DNA from: Anaerolineales bacterium
GTDB taxonomy: Bacteria; Chloroflexota; Anaerolineae; Anaerolineales; UBA6663
Direction of reading: 5' to 3'
Length of the DNA: 64,000 nt
NCBI GenBank assembly: GCA_020845955.1
Contig: JADLEU010000220.1
Coordinates: forward strand, 1-64,000
The translations under genes were made by a program, and so were the position numbers. Below the pieces are notes generated by a model that was not told the origin of the DNA, did no database searches, and saw nothing but the letters and a program-made list of their open reading frames with translations. Numbering within the stretch: the stretch's first letter is position 1; every line of letters starts with the position of its first letter. Below, piece after piece: positions 1-7,890 of this stretch.

Positions 1-56
1 CCTTCCAGCAGCGAGTAGTAGGAATGCGTGTGGAGATGGACGAAGTCTACGGACAC
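1..56 (-). CDS. dnaE: DNA polymerase III alpha subunit, N-terminal fragment (cut by window edge)
   Basis: Reading the minus strand from a GTG at 56 gives VSVDFVHLHTHSYYSLLEG, open to the window edge. The FVHLHTHSxYSLLEG stretch is the start of the PHP domain that opens bacterial DNA polymerase III alpha subunits, and HLHTHS carries its first metal-binding histidines. The GTG lies 14 bases after the stop of the nitrilase gene, so the two are probably cotranscribed. Only 18 complete codons are visible, so another PHP-domain protein cannot be excluded, and the choice between DnaE1 and DnaE2 cannot be made here. Confidence 0.65.
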   Translation of the reverse strand, partial: MSVDFVHLHTHSYYSLLE

Positions 57-70
57 GCCGCCGCCCTGCC

Positions 71-838
71 TCAGGCCACGTATCGGGGATAGGTTCGGCG
101 CGCGTGCTCGGCCACGGTCAGATCGATGTCCACCGTGACCCAAGGCTGCCTGGGAGAAGTCAGGGCCAGCACCTCGGCGTCCGGTCCCACCACCCAACCC
201 TGCCCGCCCATCGGTCCAGCCGGCGGTTCAGCGCCCACCCGATTGGATGACAGGCAGTACGCGCCCGCAGCGACGGCCGCTGCCCGGCCGGCGACGAGCC
301 ACCGATCGATCGTGGCCAGCTCGGTGGCACGCGGGTTGGCGATCAGATGGACTCCGGCCTGGCCATAGGCGCGGGCATGCTCGAAGAACCAGAGATCGGT
401 GCAGACGGCAAACCCGACCAGGGCCGGGCCCGCCGTGCCGGGTATGAACCGGCCATCGCCCCGCTCGTACCAGGAGGCCTCCCAAAAGCGGTCTTCGTCT
501 GGCAAATAGCGCTTGGTGTGGACAGCCCGATAGCCCGCGGCCGAATCCCAGATGAAGGCCTCGTTGAAGCGCCGGCCGCCGCGGTGGACGGGCCGGGACC
601 CGAGCACCAACGCTGGCGCCATCTCCGGCAGCCGCGCGATCCACCGGTCGTGGGCGGCAACTGCGGCCTGCCAGGTTGCGGCCTCAAAGCGGGGCTGGCG
701 TGGAAACCAGGCGCCAAAGGCCATTTCGGGCAGAAGGACCAGCTCGCTCCGGGCCTCCTCGACATGCTGCGCCAGGCGCCGCCAGGCCTCGGGAAGCTGG
801 GTCGGGTCGTCTGCCAGTTCGCACACCGTGACGCGCAT
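71..838 (-). CDS. Carbon-nitrogen hydrolase (nitrilase superfamily)
   Basis: A 255-residue cytosolic amidase of the nitrilase superfamily, which hydrolyses non-peptide C-N bonds. The catalytic triad is complete: Glu38 in LLPEM, Lys109 in HTKRYLPDE and Cys146 in GFAVCTDLWF. The ATG at 838 is chosen because AAGGAG sits seven bases upstream; the longer open frame towards 1015 has no family similarity. The substrate cannot be named. The length fits a single-domain member without fusion partners. It is followed immediately by the dnaE start on the same strand and preceded by about 300 bases with only a weak small ORF. It serves as an intact contrast to the Cys-less paralogue at 16351-17187. Confidence 0.85.
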   Translation of the reverse strand: MRVTVCELADDPTQLPEAWRRLAQHVEEARSELVLLPEMAFGAWFPRQPRFEAATWQAAVAAHDRWIARLPEMAPALVLGSRPVHRGGRRFNEAFIWDSAAGYRAVHTKRYLPDEDRFWEASWYERGDGRFIPGTAGPALVGFAVCTDLWFFEHARAYGQAGVHLIANPRATELATIDRWLVAGRAAAVAAGAYCLSSNRVGAEPPAGPMGGQGWVVGPDAEVLALTSPRQPWVTVDIDLTVAEHARRTYPRYVA

Positions 839-956
839 CGTCAACTCCTTGGAATGGTCCGGTCCGGTCGAGGCGCGCGCCATCGCGGTTCCGACCATGC
901 CCCGGAAATTGGTGGCAAAATGCGCGCCATGGGCCTGATCGCCGCGCGCTCCAGGC

Positions 957-1103
957 TCAGCCCCTCGCCCTGGACCGCGCCGATCCCGGCCGGCGTCTCT
1001 CGGCCAGCGGCGCAAAGCGGCGGCGCGCTAGGGCCACGGCGATGCCAAGGCCCATGGTCGTGGCGCCAACCATCAGGGCGGCCCGTCCCGCCAGAAGCGC
1101 CAT
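957..1103 (-). CDS. Possible small single-helix membrane protein (48 aa)
   Basis: The 313-base gap between the thiolase and nitrilase genes (839-1151) contains an ATG-to-TGA frame on the same strand encoding 48 residues. Residues about 4-26 form one hydrophobic segment (AGRAALMVGATTMGLGIAVAL), followed by an Arg-rich tail, the pattern of a one-helix inner-membrane peptide with a cytoplasmic basic end. The ribosome site is weak (GAGGC). No family is recognised. GC-rich DNA yields many such frames by chance, so this is a low-confidence call. Nothing else was recognised in the gap. Confidence 0.25.
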   Translation of the reverse strand: MALLAGRAALMVGATTMGLGIAVALARRRFAPLAERRRPGSARSRARG

Positions 1104-1151
1104 CGACTGCCTCGCGGGTTGTGGGGGCGATTGTATCCGATTGTGGGCAAT

Positions 1152-2297
1152 TTACAGGCGTTCGATGATCGTCGCCGTGGCCATGCCGTGGCCGATGCAC
1201 ATCGTCTGCAGACCATAGCGGCCGCCGGTGCGCTCGAGGCCGTGCAGCAGGGTCGTGAGCAAGCGCGCGCCGCTGGCGCCCAGCGGATGGCCCAACGCGA
1301 TCGCGCCGCCGCTGGAATTGACGCGCCGCGGGTCCGCGCCAAACTCGCGCTGCCAGGCCAGGACCACCGAGGCAAAGGCCTCGTTAATTTCGATCAGGTC
1401 CATGTCGGCCAGCGCCAGGCCCGCCCGCTGCAGCGCCAGACGGGTGGCCGGCATGGGACCCGACAGCATCAGGACCGGATCAGAGCCAACCACCACGCGC
1501 GCCGCCAGCCGCGCTCGCGGCGGCAGGCGATAGCGCTGCACAGCGGATTCTGACGCCAGCAGCACCGCCGCCGCGCCGTCGGAGATCTGGCTCGACGTGG
1601 CGGCCGTCACCACCCCGTCCGCCTGGAAGACTGGCTTGAGCGCAGCCATACGCGCCCGGTCGGGGCTGTGACGGATCCCTTCGTCGGCGGTGACCAGGCG
1701 CGGGACGCCGTCAATCGTGACGGGCGCCGGCAAAATTTCGCGGGCAAAGTGGCCCGCCCGGGTCGCGGCGCTGGCGCGGACGTGGCTCGCGAAGCCATAG
1801 TCGTCGAGCATGTCGCGCGTCAGCGCGTAGCGCGCGGCCAGCATCTCGGCGCTCTGGCCCTGGTGGATCAGCGGGTAGGGAAAGTCGGCCGGCCAAACGG
1901 CGGGCCAATCGGCGCCAATCGGGACGCGGCTCATCACCTCCACACCGCCCGCCGCCACCAGGTCCATATCGCCCGCGGCGATGGCCTGGGCGGCGAAATG
2001 GACCGCCTGCTGCGACGAGCCGCACATGCGGTTGAGCGTCACGCCAGGCACCTCCACCGGGTAGCCAGCCTGCAGCAACGCCAGGCGGGCGATGTTCGCC
2101 CCCTGCTCGCCCATCGACGAGACACAGCCGATGACGACATCTTCAAGGGCGGCGGCAGGGAGGTCGACGCGGCGCGGCAGCTCGGCCAGCACGTGTGCCA
2201 GCAGGTGGATGGGCGTGACGCTGCTCAGGGCTCCACCGGGCTTGCCGACGCCAATGGGGGTCCGTAAGGCTGCGACCAGATAGACAGGCCTAGTCAT
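1152..2297 (-). CDS. Thiolase (acetyl-CoA acyltransferase family)
   Basis: A 381-residue thiolase, which condenses or cleaves acyl-CoA and beta-ketoacyl-CoA in fatty-acid or polyhydroxyalkanoate metabolism. The nucleophile is Cys92 in LNRMCGSSQQAV. The C-terminal active-site residues are His337 in the GHPLGASGAR loop and Cys367 in CIGHGMA; NEAFA is also present. The length is normal (about 390). The gene starts seven bases after the stop of the acyl-CoA dehydrogenase gene upstream, so the two form a beta-oxidation-type pair. Whether it works in degradation or biosynthesis cannot be decided from sequence alone. Confidence 0.92.
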   Translation of the reverse strand: MTRPVYLVAALRTPIGVGKPGGALSSVTPIHLLAHVLAELPRRVDLPAAALEDVVIGCVSSMGEQGANIARLALLQAGYPVEVPGVTLNRMCGSSQQAVHFAAQAIAAGDMDLVAAGGVEVMSRVPIGADWPAVWPADFPYPLIHQGQSAEMLAARYALTRDMLDDYGFASHVRASAATRAGHFAREILPAPVTIDGVPRLVTADEGIRHSPDRARMAALKPVFQADGVVTAATSSQISDGAAAVLLASESAVQRYRLPPRARLAARVVVGSDPVLMLSGPMPATRLALQRAGLALADMDLIEINEAFASVVLAWQREFGADPRRVNSSGGAIALGHPLGASGARLLTTLLHGLERTGGRYGLQTMCIGHGMATATIIERL

Positions 2298-2303
2298 CGG
2301 CCG

Positions 2304-3458
2304 TTACCGCAGCAGCTCGCGCGCGATGATGGTGCGCTGGATCTGGCTGGTGCCCTCGTAGATCTGAAAGACCTTGACGTCGCGCATCAGCTTCTCAACC
2401 GGGTATTCCTTCATGTAGCCGTAACCGCCGAAGATCTGCACGGCATCGATCGTCACGCGCATGGCCGTGTCGGCGGCAAAGGCCTTGGCAAAGGCGGCCG
2501 GCTTCGTATTGGGCAGGCCCTGGTCCACCAGCCAGGCGGCCTGCCAGGCCAGCAGGCGCGCTGCCTGGATGCCCATATCCATGTCGGCCAGCATGAACTG
2601 AATGGCCTGATGCTGGCCGATGGGCACGCCGAACGCCCGGCGCTCCTTGGCGTAGGTGACACTCTCGTCCAGGGCGCGCTGCCCGACGCCCACCGCTGAG
2701 GCCGCCACCGCCGGCCGGCTTCGATCAAAGACCTTCATGGCGATCATGAAGCCATCGCCCTCGCGGCCCAGGCGATTGACCTCGGGCACCACCACCTCGT
2801 CCAGCGTGATCTCGGACGTGTCGGAGGCGCGCTGGCCCAGTTTGTCGAACTGCTTGCTGACCATGAACCCAGGCCGATCGCGTTCGACGATAAAGGCGCT
2901 CATGCCCTTATAGCGCTTGGCCTTGTCGGTGTACGCGAAGACCACGAAGAACTGCGAATAGGAAGCGTTGGAGATGAAGGTCTTGCAGCCCTTCAACACG
3001 TACTCGCCGCCCTTCTTGACCGCCGTCGTGTCGATTCCCGCCACGTCGGAACCGGCGCCTGGCTCGGTGACGGCGTAGGAGGCCAGCTCGCCGGCGACCA
3101 TGCGGCTCAGCCAGCGCTGTTTCTGCTCGTCGCTGCCGGCGACGATGATGGGAATCGCCGACAGATTGTTAATCATCAGGCTGGTGCCGATGCCGCTGCA
3201 GCCCCAGGCCAGCTCCTCGCCTACCAGGCATTCTTCGACCAGCGATGCGCCGCCGCCGCCGTATTCAGCCGGTATGTTGATGTTGATCAGCCCGGCTTGA
3301 CGCGCCTTGGCAATCACCGGCAGTGGAAACTCGGCGGTCCGGTCGTAGTGCTCGGCCACTGGCGCCATTTCGCTGCGCGCGAAATCGCGCGCCAGCGTTT
3401 GCAGCATTCGTTGTTCGTCGTTGAGGGCAAAGCTGAGGCCACACGTTGAAGTTGTCAT
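2304..3458 (-). CDS. Acyl-CoA dehydrogenase
   Basis: A 384-residue FAD-dependent acyl-CoA dehydrogenase that introduces the alpha-beta double bond in acyl-CoA and passes electrons to an electron-transfer flavoprotein. The N-terminal helical domain is followed by the family signature AYAVTEPGAGSDVAG and the FAD-binding ISNASYSQFF segment. The C-terminal IYEGTSQIQR holds the catalytic base Glu368. The ATG at 3458 is supported by AGGAA upstream; the frame continues to 3557 without family similarity. It is transcribed divergently from the large regulator at 3578, so the 120-base gap is probably a shared control region. It is the first gene of the pair with the thiolase. Chain-length preference is unknown. 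Confidence 0.93.
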   Translation of the reverse strand: MTTSTCGLSFALNDEQRMLQTLARDFARSEMAPVAEHYDRTAEFPLPVIAKARQAGLININIPAEYGGGGASLVEECLVGEELAWGCSGIGTSLMINNLSAIPIIVAGSDEQKQRWLSRMVAGELASYAVTEPGAGSDVAGIDTTAVKKGGEYVLKGCKTFISNASYSQFFVVFAYTDKAKRYKGMSAFIVERDRPGFMVSKQFDKLGQRASDTSEITLDEVVVPEVNRLGREGDGFMIAMKVFDRSRPAVAASAVGVGQRALDESVTYAKERRAFGVPIGQHQAIQFMLADMDMGIQAARLLAWQAAWLVDQGLPNTKPAAFAKAFAADTAMRVTIDAVQIFGGYGYMKEYPVEKLMRDVKVFQIYEGTSQIQRTIIARELLR

Positions 3459-3577
3459 GCGCCGTTCCTCGTGATGGTATATACAAATTATTGTAATCCA
3501 TGCGCGCAAGGCCGGGACGGCTCGCTTCCGGGCTAAACCGGTGAAATTACGAAGCAATCCACCCAGTTAGGACTATA

Positions 3578-6500
3578 ATGGACAGCTCTGGAGGCCTCGT
3601 GCCCGGTGAACTGCGTGCTGAACTGCTGGGCGGCCTCGCCCTGACCTGGACCGACGGTGAGCGGCCGGAGGCGCGCGCACTGCCAAAACCGCCCACCGCC
3701 AAGTCCCAGTCTCTCCTCGCCTACCTGCTCTTATATCGCAACCGGGCGCCTACGCGTGACCGGCTCATCGGCATGTTCTGGCCCGACCGGCCAGAACCCC
3801 GCGCGCGGCGTTCGCTGTCGACTGCCCTCTGGCACCTGCGGCGCTGCCTGCCATCCGCCGCCGCCATCGAGTCCGACAGCCAGGTCGTCGGCCTCGCGCC
3901 AGACACTCCTGTTTGGGTAGATGTCGAGGCCCTGGAGGCCCTGGCCGCGCGCCCCAAACTTGAGGCGCTTGAAACCGCACGGTCCCTCTACCGCGGCGAG
4001 TTCCTCGAGGGCCTCTCCGACGACTGGATTGTGAATGAGCGCTATCGGGTCCAAGAGCTGTATGTGCAGATCCTCACCCTGCTGATGACGCTGTATGCGG
4101 AGTACGGCCGATCCGGCGATGCCCTCCAAACTGCGCAACAGATCCTGTGCGAGAACCCACTGCGCGAAGACGCTCATCGTTCGGCCATGCTGGCCTATGC
4201 CCGCCTTGGCCGGCGCATTTCCGCCCTGCAACAATTCGAGACCTGTCGCCAAGCCCTCCAGGCGGACCTCGCCACGGGGCCCGCAGCCGAGACCCTGGCC
4301 CTGCGCCAGGCTATTTTGGAAGGCCAAATCGAACCGACACCCGCGGCCGAGCACGGCGTCGCCACACCACTGCCGCCGGCCAGGCGTGATCCCTTGGACA
4401 GCGCTGCCCTCCGGATGTTGGCCGGCCGGACCCAAGAGTTGTCTACCTTGGAGGCCCGGTGGGCGGCCGCGCGAGAAGGCCGCGGCAGCCTGGTGCTGCT
4501 CCAAGGTGAAGCCGGTATCGGCAAGACGCGCCTGGTGGAGGCCTTATCCGAAGCAGCGCGGGTGACGGGTGGGCGGGTTCTGTGGGGACGCTGCTTCGAA
4601 TTCGAGCGCATGCTGCCCTATCAGCCGGTGACGGAAGCGCTGCGTCCGCTATTGACAACGTTCGATGTGGCCCAGTGGGGCCGGCTGCCGCCCTGGGCCG
4701 CTGCCGCTTTGGCCCGCCTCCTGCCCGATCTGGTCCCCGTGTCCGCCTCGGCCGTGGCGTCCGTCGGCGGCCTCGAGGCCACCCGGCTGTTCGAGGCCCT
4801 GGCCTTGTGCCTCTCGCCGCCTGTCACACGCTGGCCCACCCTGCTTGTGCTTGACGACCTGCACTGGGCCTCCGAATCCACCCTCCAATTGCTGCATTAC
4901 CTCGCGCGCCGGCTCCCGGGCACGCCGGTTCTTTGCGTGACCGCCTATCGGCGCGACGCTAGCCGCCGCCAGCGTGCCCTTGCGGCTTTTGCCGGCGAAG
5001 TGGAGCAAGAGCGATTGGCGCAGGTTCTGCCGCTTGAGCGCCTCTCGGCGGCGGCCGTGGCAGACTGGGTGCGGCGCCAGTCGGGGTTGGGCGATGCGGC
5101 TGCCCCGCTGTCGACCTGGCTGTTTCAAGAGACCCTTGGCAACCCATTCTTCATGATCGAGACCGTCAGGACCCTCTTTGAGACCGATCACTTACGCTTT
5201 GAGCATGGCCGTTGGGCAGGGGATCTCGCCGGGATTAGCACCGGCGCGAGCCCATTGCCAGACCGGATAAGCGCGGCGGTTCAGGAGCGCGTGAGCCGTC
5301 TCGACGAGCAAACCCAATCGGCCCTGCGCCTGGCTGCCGTGCTGGGCCGCGAATTCGATTTTGAGGTCTTCGCCGCAGCCTGGGATCAGGGGACGGACTC
5401 GGCCCTGGAATCCCTTGAAACCCTTGCTCGTCACGATCTCATCGAAGAGGGCCGTGGCCAGTCCGGTCGTGACTATGCCTTCACGCACCACAAAATCCAG
5501 GAGAGCGTCTACCAGGAGACACCGCGCCGCAGGCGACAGCGGCTGCATGCCCGGGCCGCTTTGGTCCTGGAGCAGCTTTCCGAGGGCAATGTAGATGACG
5601 CCGCGCCGGAGCTGGCTCACCACTTCGACCACGCCCGCCGGCTCGACCCGGCCTTGCTGGGCAAGGCCGTGGCCTATTGGCGCCGGGCCGGCGAAGCGGC
5701 CGCGGCACGGTTCGCCAACTCGGAGGCCGGCGCCTACTTTCAGCGCGCCCTCGATCTCGCTCCAGCCGGCGATCCCGGGCTGCGCTTTGCCCTGCTGGGC
5801 GCGCGCGAAGCCCTGTGGCACCTCCAGGGGGACCGGCCCGCGCAGGCCCGCGACCTAGCCGCCCTGGAAACCGTCGCACCGGCGGCCGGGGTCGAGGCCC
5901 AGGCGGAAGCTGCGCTCCGACGCGCCGCCTACGAGGCCGTGATCGGCCACTATCGCGCCGCGATTGCGGCCGCCCAGGCAGCGTTCCAGCATGCGGAGGC
6001 GGCCGGAGCGGCTGCGTTGCAGGTGCGGGCCCATTATCAATGGGCTATGGCCTGTTTCCACGCCGGGGACTTTGCCACCGCGCACGCCCAATTCAGCGCC
6101 GGGCTGCGCCTGGCGGAGGCGGCCGCTCTGCCGCGCCTGGAGGCCGACACCCGGTTGGGCCAGAGCCTGGTGGCCTGGCGGCAGGGTCAATACGCCGAAG
6201 TGACGGCGCATGCGCTGCGGGCGCGGGCGCTGTATCAACAGATCGGTAATGCGCGCGGGGAGGGCAACGTGCTGCAGCAGTTGGGCATTGCAGCCCGCTA
6301 CCAGGACCAATACCAGTCGGCGCTCGACTACTTCCAGGCCAGCCTCACGCTCTGGCAGCACATCGGCGAGCGGCGCGGCGAAGGATTCGCCCTGGTCAAC
6401 CTGGGCGTGGTCGCCCTGGACCAGTCCCAATTCCAGGCCGCCCGCGATTACTTCGAGCAGGCCCGCGTGATCTGGCGAGAGATCAATAACCCCGATGGAG

Positions 6501-7279
6501 AGAACACCGTGCTCGGCAACCTGGCGGCCGTAGCGCTGCGGCAGGGCGACTATCACACCGCGCAGGACTTTGCCCGGCTAGCGCTCGCCATCTGCCGGCG
6601 AATCGCCAACCGCCACGGCGAGGGCGTTAACCAGTACCTGCTGGGCTACGCGCTGGCCGAGAGCGGCGCGCCGGATGAGGCGCGCGAGCAGGTGGAGGCG
6701 GCGCTCCAGATCGCCCTCGAACTAAAAGACCAGCGGTACGAGGCGTTGGCCCACGACGGGTTGGGGCGAGTCGCTTTATGCCAACTCGATTTTCCGGCGG
6801 CCCGGAGTCACTTCGAACAGGCAGCCGGGCTTGCCCACGACATCAGCGAGCGCGCCAATGAAAGCGAGTTCCGGCTCATGCTCGGACTGGCGGCGGCTCG
6901 CCAGGGTGACTTCGACTTTTCGCAGGCGCAGCTTGAACAGGCCCAGGCGCTCGCGGCCCGCGTTGGCGACCCGCTGCGCCAGGCGGCAATCGAGGCGGCC
7001 CAGGCCGAACGGGCCTATCGCCAGGGTCACGCGGCCCGCGCCCTGGAGCGCGCCCAGCCCGCGCTCGAAACCGCCGCCCGCCTCGGCGCGCGCGCCCTGC
7101 AGGCCGAAACGCTTTTGATCATCGGTCACGCCCACGCCAGGCAACGTGCCTGGGCCGAAGCCCGCCACGCCTATGCCGAGGCGCAGCGTCTGTTCCAGGA
7201 TCTGCGTCTCGAACACCGCCTGCCGGAGGCCACCGATGGCCTGGCCCGCGCCGGCGCCCAACTAGCGGCAGACTACTGA
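3578..7279 (+). CDS. SARP/BTAD-type transcriptional regulator with AAA ATPase and TPR domains
   Basis: A 1233-residue cytosolic regulator. Residues about 10-100 resemble an OmpR-like winged helix and 105-250 a bacterial transcriptional activator (BTAD) domain. An ATPase module follows, with Walker A GEAGIGKT at 310-317 and Walker B LLVLDDLHW around 422-429. From about residue 690 to the end lie many TPR units (ARYQDQYQSALDYFQASL and similar). Such proteins hydrolyse ATP to switch oligomeric state and activate nearby operons. The start is uncertain: the ATG at 3578 overlaps a perfect TATAAT (3574-3579), while a GTG at 3599 has GGAGG just upstream and keeps all domains. It is divergent from the acyl-CoA dehydrogenase and lies just before the secreted-protein cluster; both are possible targets. 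Confidence 0.88.
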   Translation: MDSSGGLVPGELRAELLGGLALTWTDGERPEARALPKPPTAKSQSLLAYLLLYRNRAPTRDRLIGMFWPDRPEPRARRSLSTALWHLRRCLPSAAAIESDSQVVGLAPDTPVWVDVEALEALAARPKLEALETARSLYRGEFLEGLSDDWIVNERYRVQELYVQILTLLMTLYAEYGRSGDALQTAQQILCENPLREDAHRSAMLAYARLGRRISALQQFETCRQALQADLATGPAAETLALRQAILEGQIEPTPAAEHGVATPLPPARRDPLDSAALRMLAGRTQELSTLEARWAAAREGRGSLVLLQGEAGIGKTRLVEALSEAARVTGGRVLWGRCFEFERMLPYQPVTEALRPLLTTFDVAQWGRLPPWAAAALARLLPDLVPVSASAVASVGGLEATRLFEALALCLSPPVTRWPTLLVLDDLHWASESTLQLLHYLARRLPGTPVLCVTAYRRDASRRQRALAAFAGEVEQERLAQVLPLERLSAAAVADWVRRQSGLGDAAAPLSTWLFQETLGNPFFMIETVRTLFETDHLRFEHGRWAGDLAGISTGASPLPDRISAAVQERVSRLDEQTQSALRLAAVLGREFDFEVFAAAWDQGTDSALESLETLARHDLIEEGRGQSGRDYAFTHHKIQESVYQETPRRRRQRLHARAALVLEQLSEGNVDDAAPELAHHFDHARRLDPALLGKAVAYWRRAGEAAAARFANSEAGAYFQRALDLAPAGDPGLRFALLGAREALWHLQGDRPAQARDLAALETVAPAAGVEAQAEAALRRAAYEAVIGHYRAAIAAAQAAFQHAEAAGAAALQVRAHYQWAMACFHAGDFATAHAQFSAGLRLAEAAALPRLEADTRLGQSLVAWRQGQYAEVTAHALRARALYQQIGNARGEGNVLQQLGIAARYQDQYQSALDYFQASLTLWQHIGERRGEGFALVNLGVVALDQSQFQAARDYFEQARVIWREINNPDGENTVLGNLAAVALRQGDYHTAQDFARLALAICRRIANRHGEGVNQYLLGYALAESGAPDEAREQVEAALQIALELKDQRYEALAHDGLGRVALCQLDFPAARSHFEQAAGLAHDISERANESEFRLMLGLAAARQGDFDFSQAQLEQAQALAARVGDPLRQAAIEAAQAERAYRQGHAARALERAQPALETAARLGARALQAETLLIIGHAHARQRAWAEARHAYAEAQRLFQDLRLEHRLPEATDGLARAGAQLAADY

Positions 7280-7377
7280 GTCGATCCCCTCGCCTCCAAA
7301 TTTGAGACTTTTTTGACGGCCGGCCGTTACCTTTAGGCTGCGCGGCAAAAGCCATGCCGCCCCGCCAGAGGTGAACC

Positions 7378-7653
7378 ATGCGCCGCACAACAGCCGTCCT
7401 GTCCATGCTGTCCGGCCTGGCCGGCCCGATCGTGGCCGGCTCCGGCCCGCAGTTCCCCACCGCCGCACTGCGCGCTGCCACGTCCCCTTCGGAGACAGCC
7501 GCAGCGGCCCGGGCGGACCGTGGATGGGCCGGCGCTGGACGATGCGCATGGCCAGTCCGCCCTCACCCCACGCGCCGGCCGCTGAAGCGCAAGCGCACCC
7601 GATGCAGCCAGGCGCCTGTCCAGCCGGCTGTTCAGAGCAGCATTGAACCATGA
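7378..7653 (+). CDS. Small hypothetical protein, possibly secreted (91 aa)
   Basis: The frame starts at an ATG preceded by AGAGGTGAACC and encodes 91 residues. The first about 21 look like a signal peptide (MRRTTAVLSMLSGLAGPIVAG). The rest is rich in Arg, Pro and Ala without recognisable domains. Its TGA overlaps the ATG of the next gene as ATGA, an arrangement that favours a real, translationally coupled gene. A TTGACG about 50 bases upstream could be a -35 box. An unbiased composition test would be needed to separate it from chance coding, so confidence is modest. Confidence 0.4.
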   Translation: MRRTTAVLSMLSGLAGPIVAGSGPQFPTAALRAATSPSETAAAARADRGWAGAGRCAWPVRPHPTRRPLKRKRTRCSQAPVQPAVQSSIEP

Positions 7654-7889
7654 CATCCCGACCGCCCCCCGCCAGCACCTTCGTTATCCGCCTGTGGCCT
7701 GAATGGTCGGAGCACGGCCCCGTCTGGCGCGGCCACATCGTCCACCTGCAATCCGGCCAGGCGAGCGGTTTCCAGGACCCGGCCGCCGTGCTCGACTTCA
7801 TGCGCCAGATGGCCGAACAGGGTCCGCATCACGCGCCGCCGTCCACGCCACAGGACGGCCACGACCGTCAGCCGTCAGGAGACCCGTGA
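7650..7889 (+). CDS. Small conserved-looking hypothetical protein (79 aa)
   Basis: A 79-residue soluble protein with a compact first half (FVIRLWPEWSEHGPVWRGHI, then VHLQSGQASGFQDPAAVLDF) and a polar Pro/His-rich tail. The spacing of Trp residues, the HLQSG turn and the hydrophobic LDFMRQM helix look like a real small fold. I associate similar short proteins (WRGxIxHLQSG followed by a helix) with Chloroflexota genomes, usually near large BTAD/TPR regulators and secreted proteins. The function is unknown. It overlaps the upstream gene by four bases and ends one base before the ATG of the beta-helix protein, so it belongs to the same transcription unit. Confidence 0.7.
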   Translation: MTSRPPPASTFVIRLWPEWSEHGPVWRGHIVHLQSGQASGFQDPAAVLDFMRQMAEQGPHHAPPSTPQDGHDRQPSGDP

Positions 7890-7890
7890 C

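Noticed and set aside
71..1015. Longer N-terminus for the first nitrilase-family protein (start at 1015)
   Set aside because: The extra 59 residues are Arg/Gly-rich without similarity, and a strong ribosome site precedes the ATG at 838.
841..1200. 119-codon open frame before the nitrilase gene
   Set aside because: It overlaps the thiolase 3' end, has no ribosome site and a low-complexity basic product.
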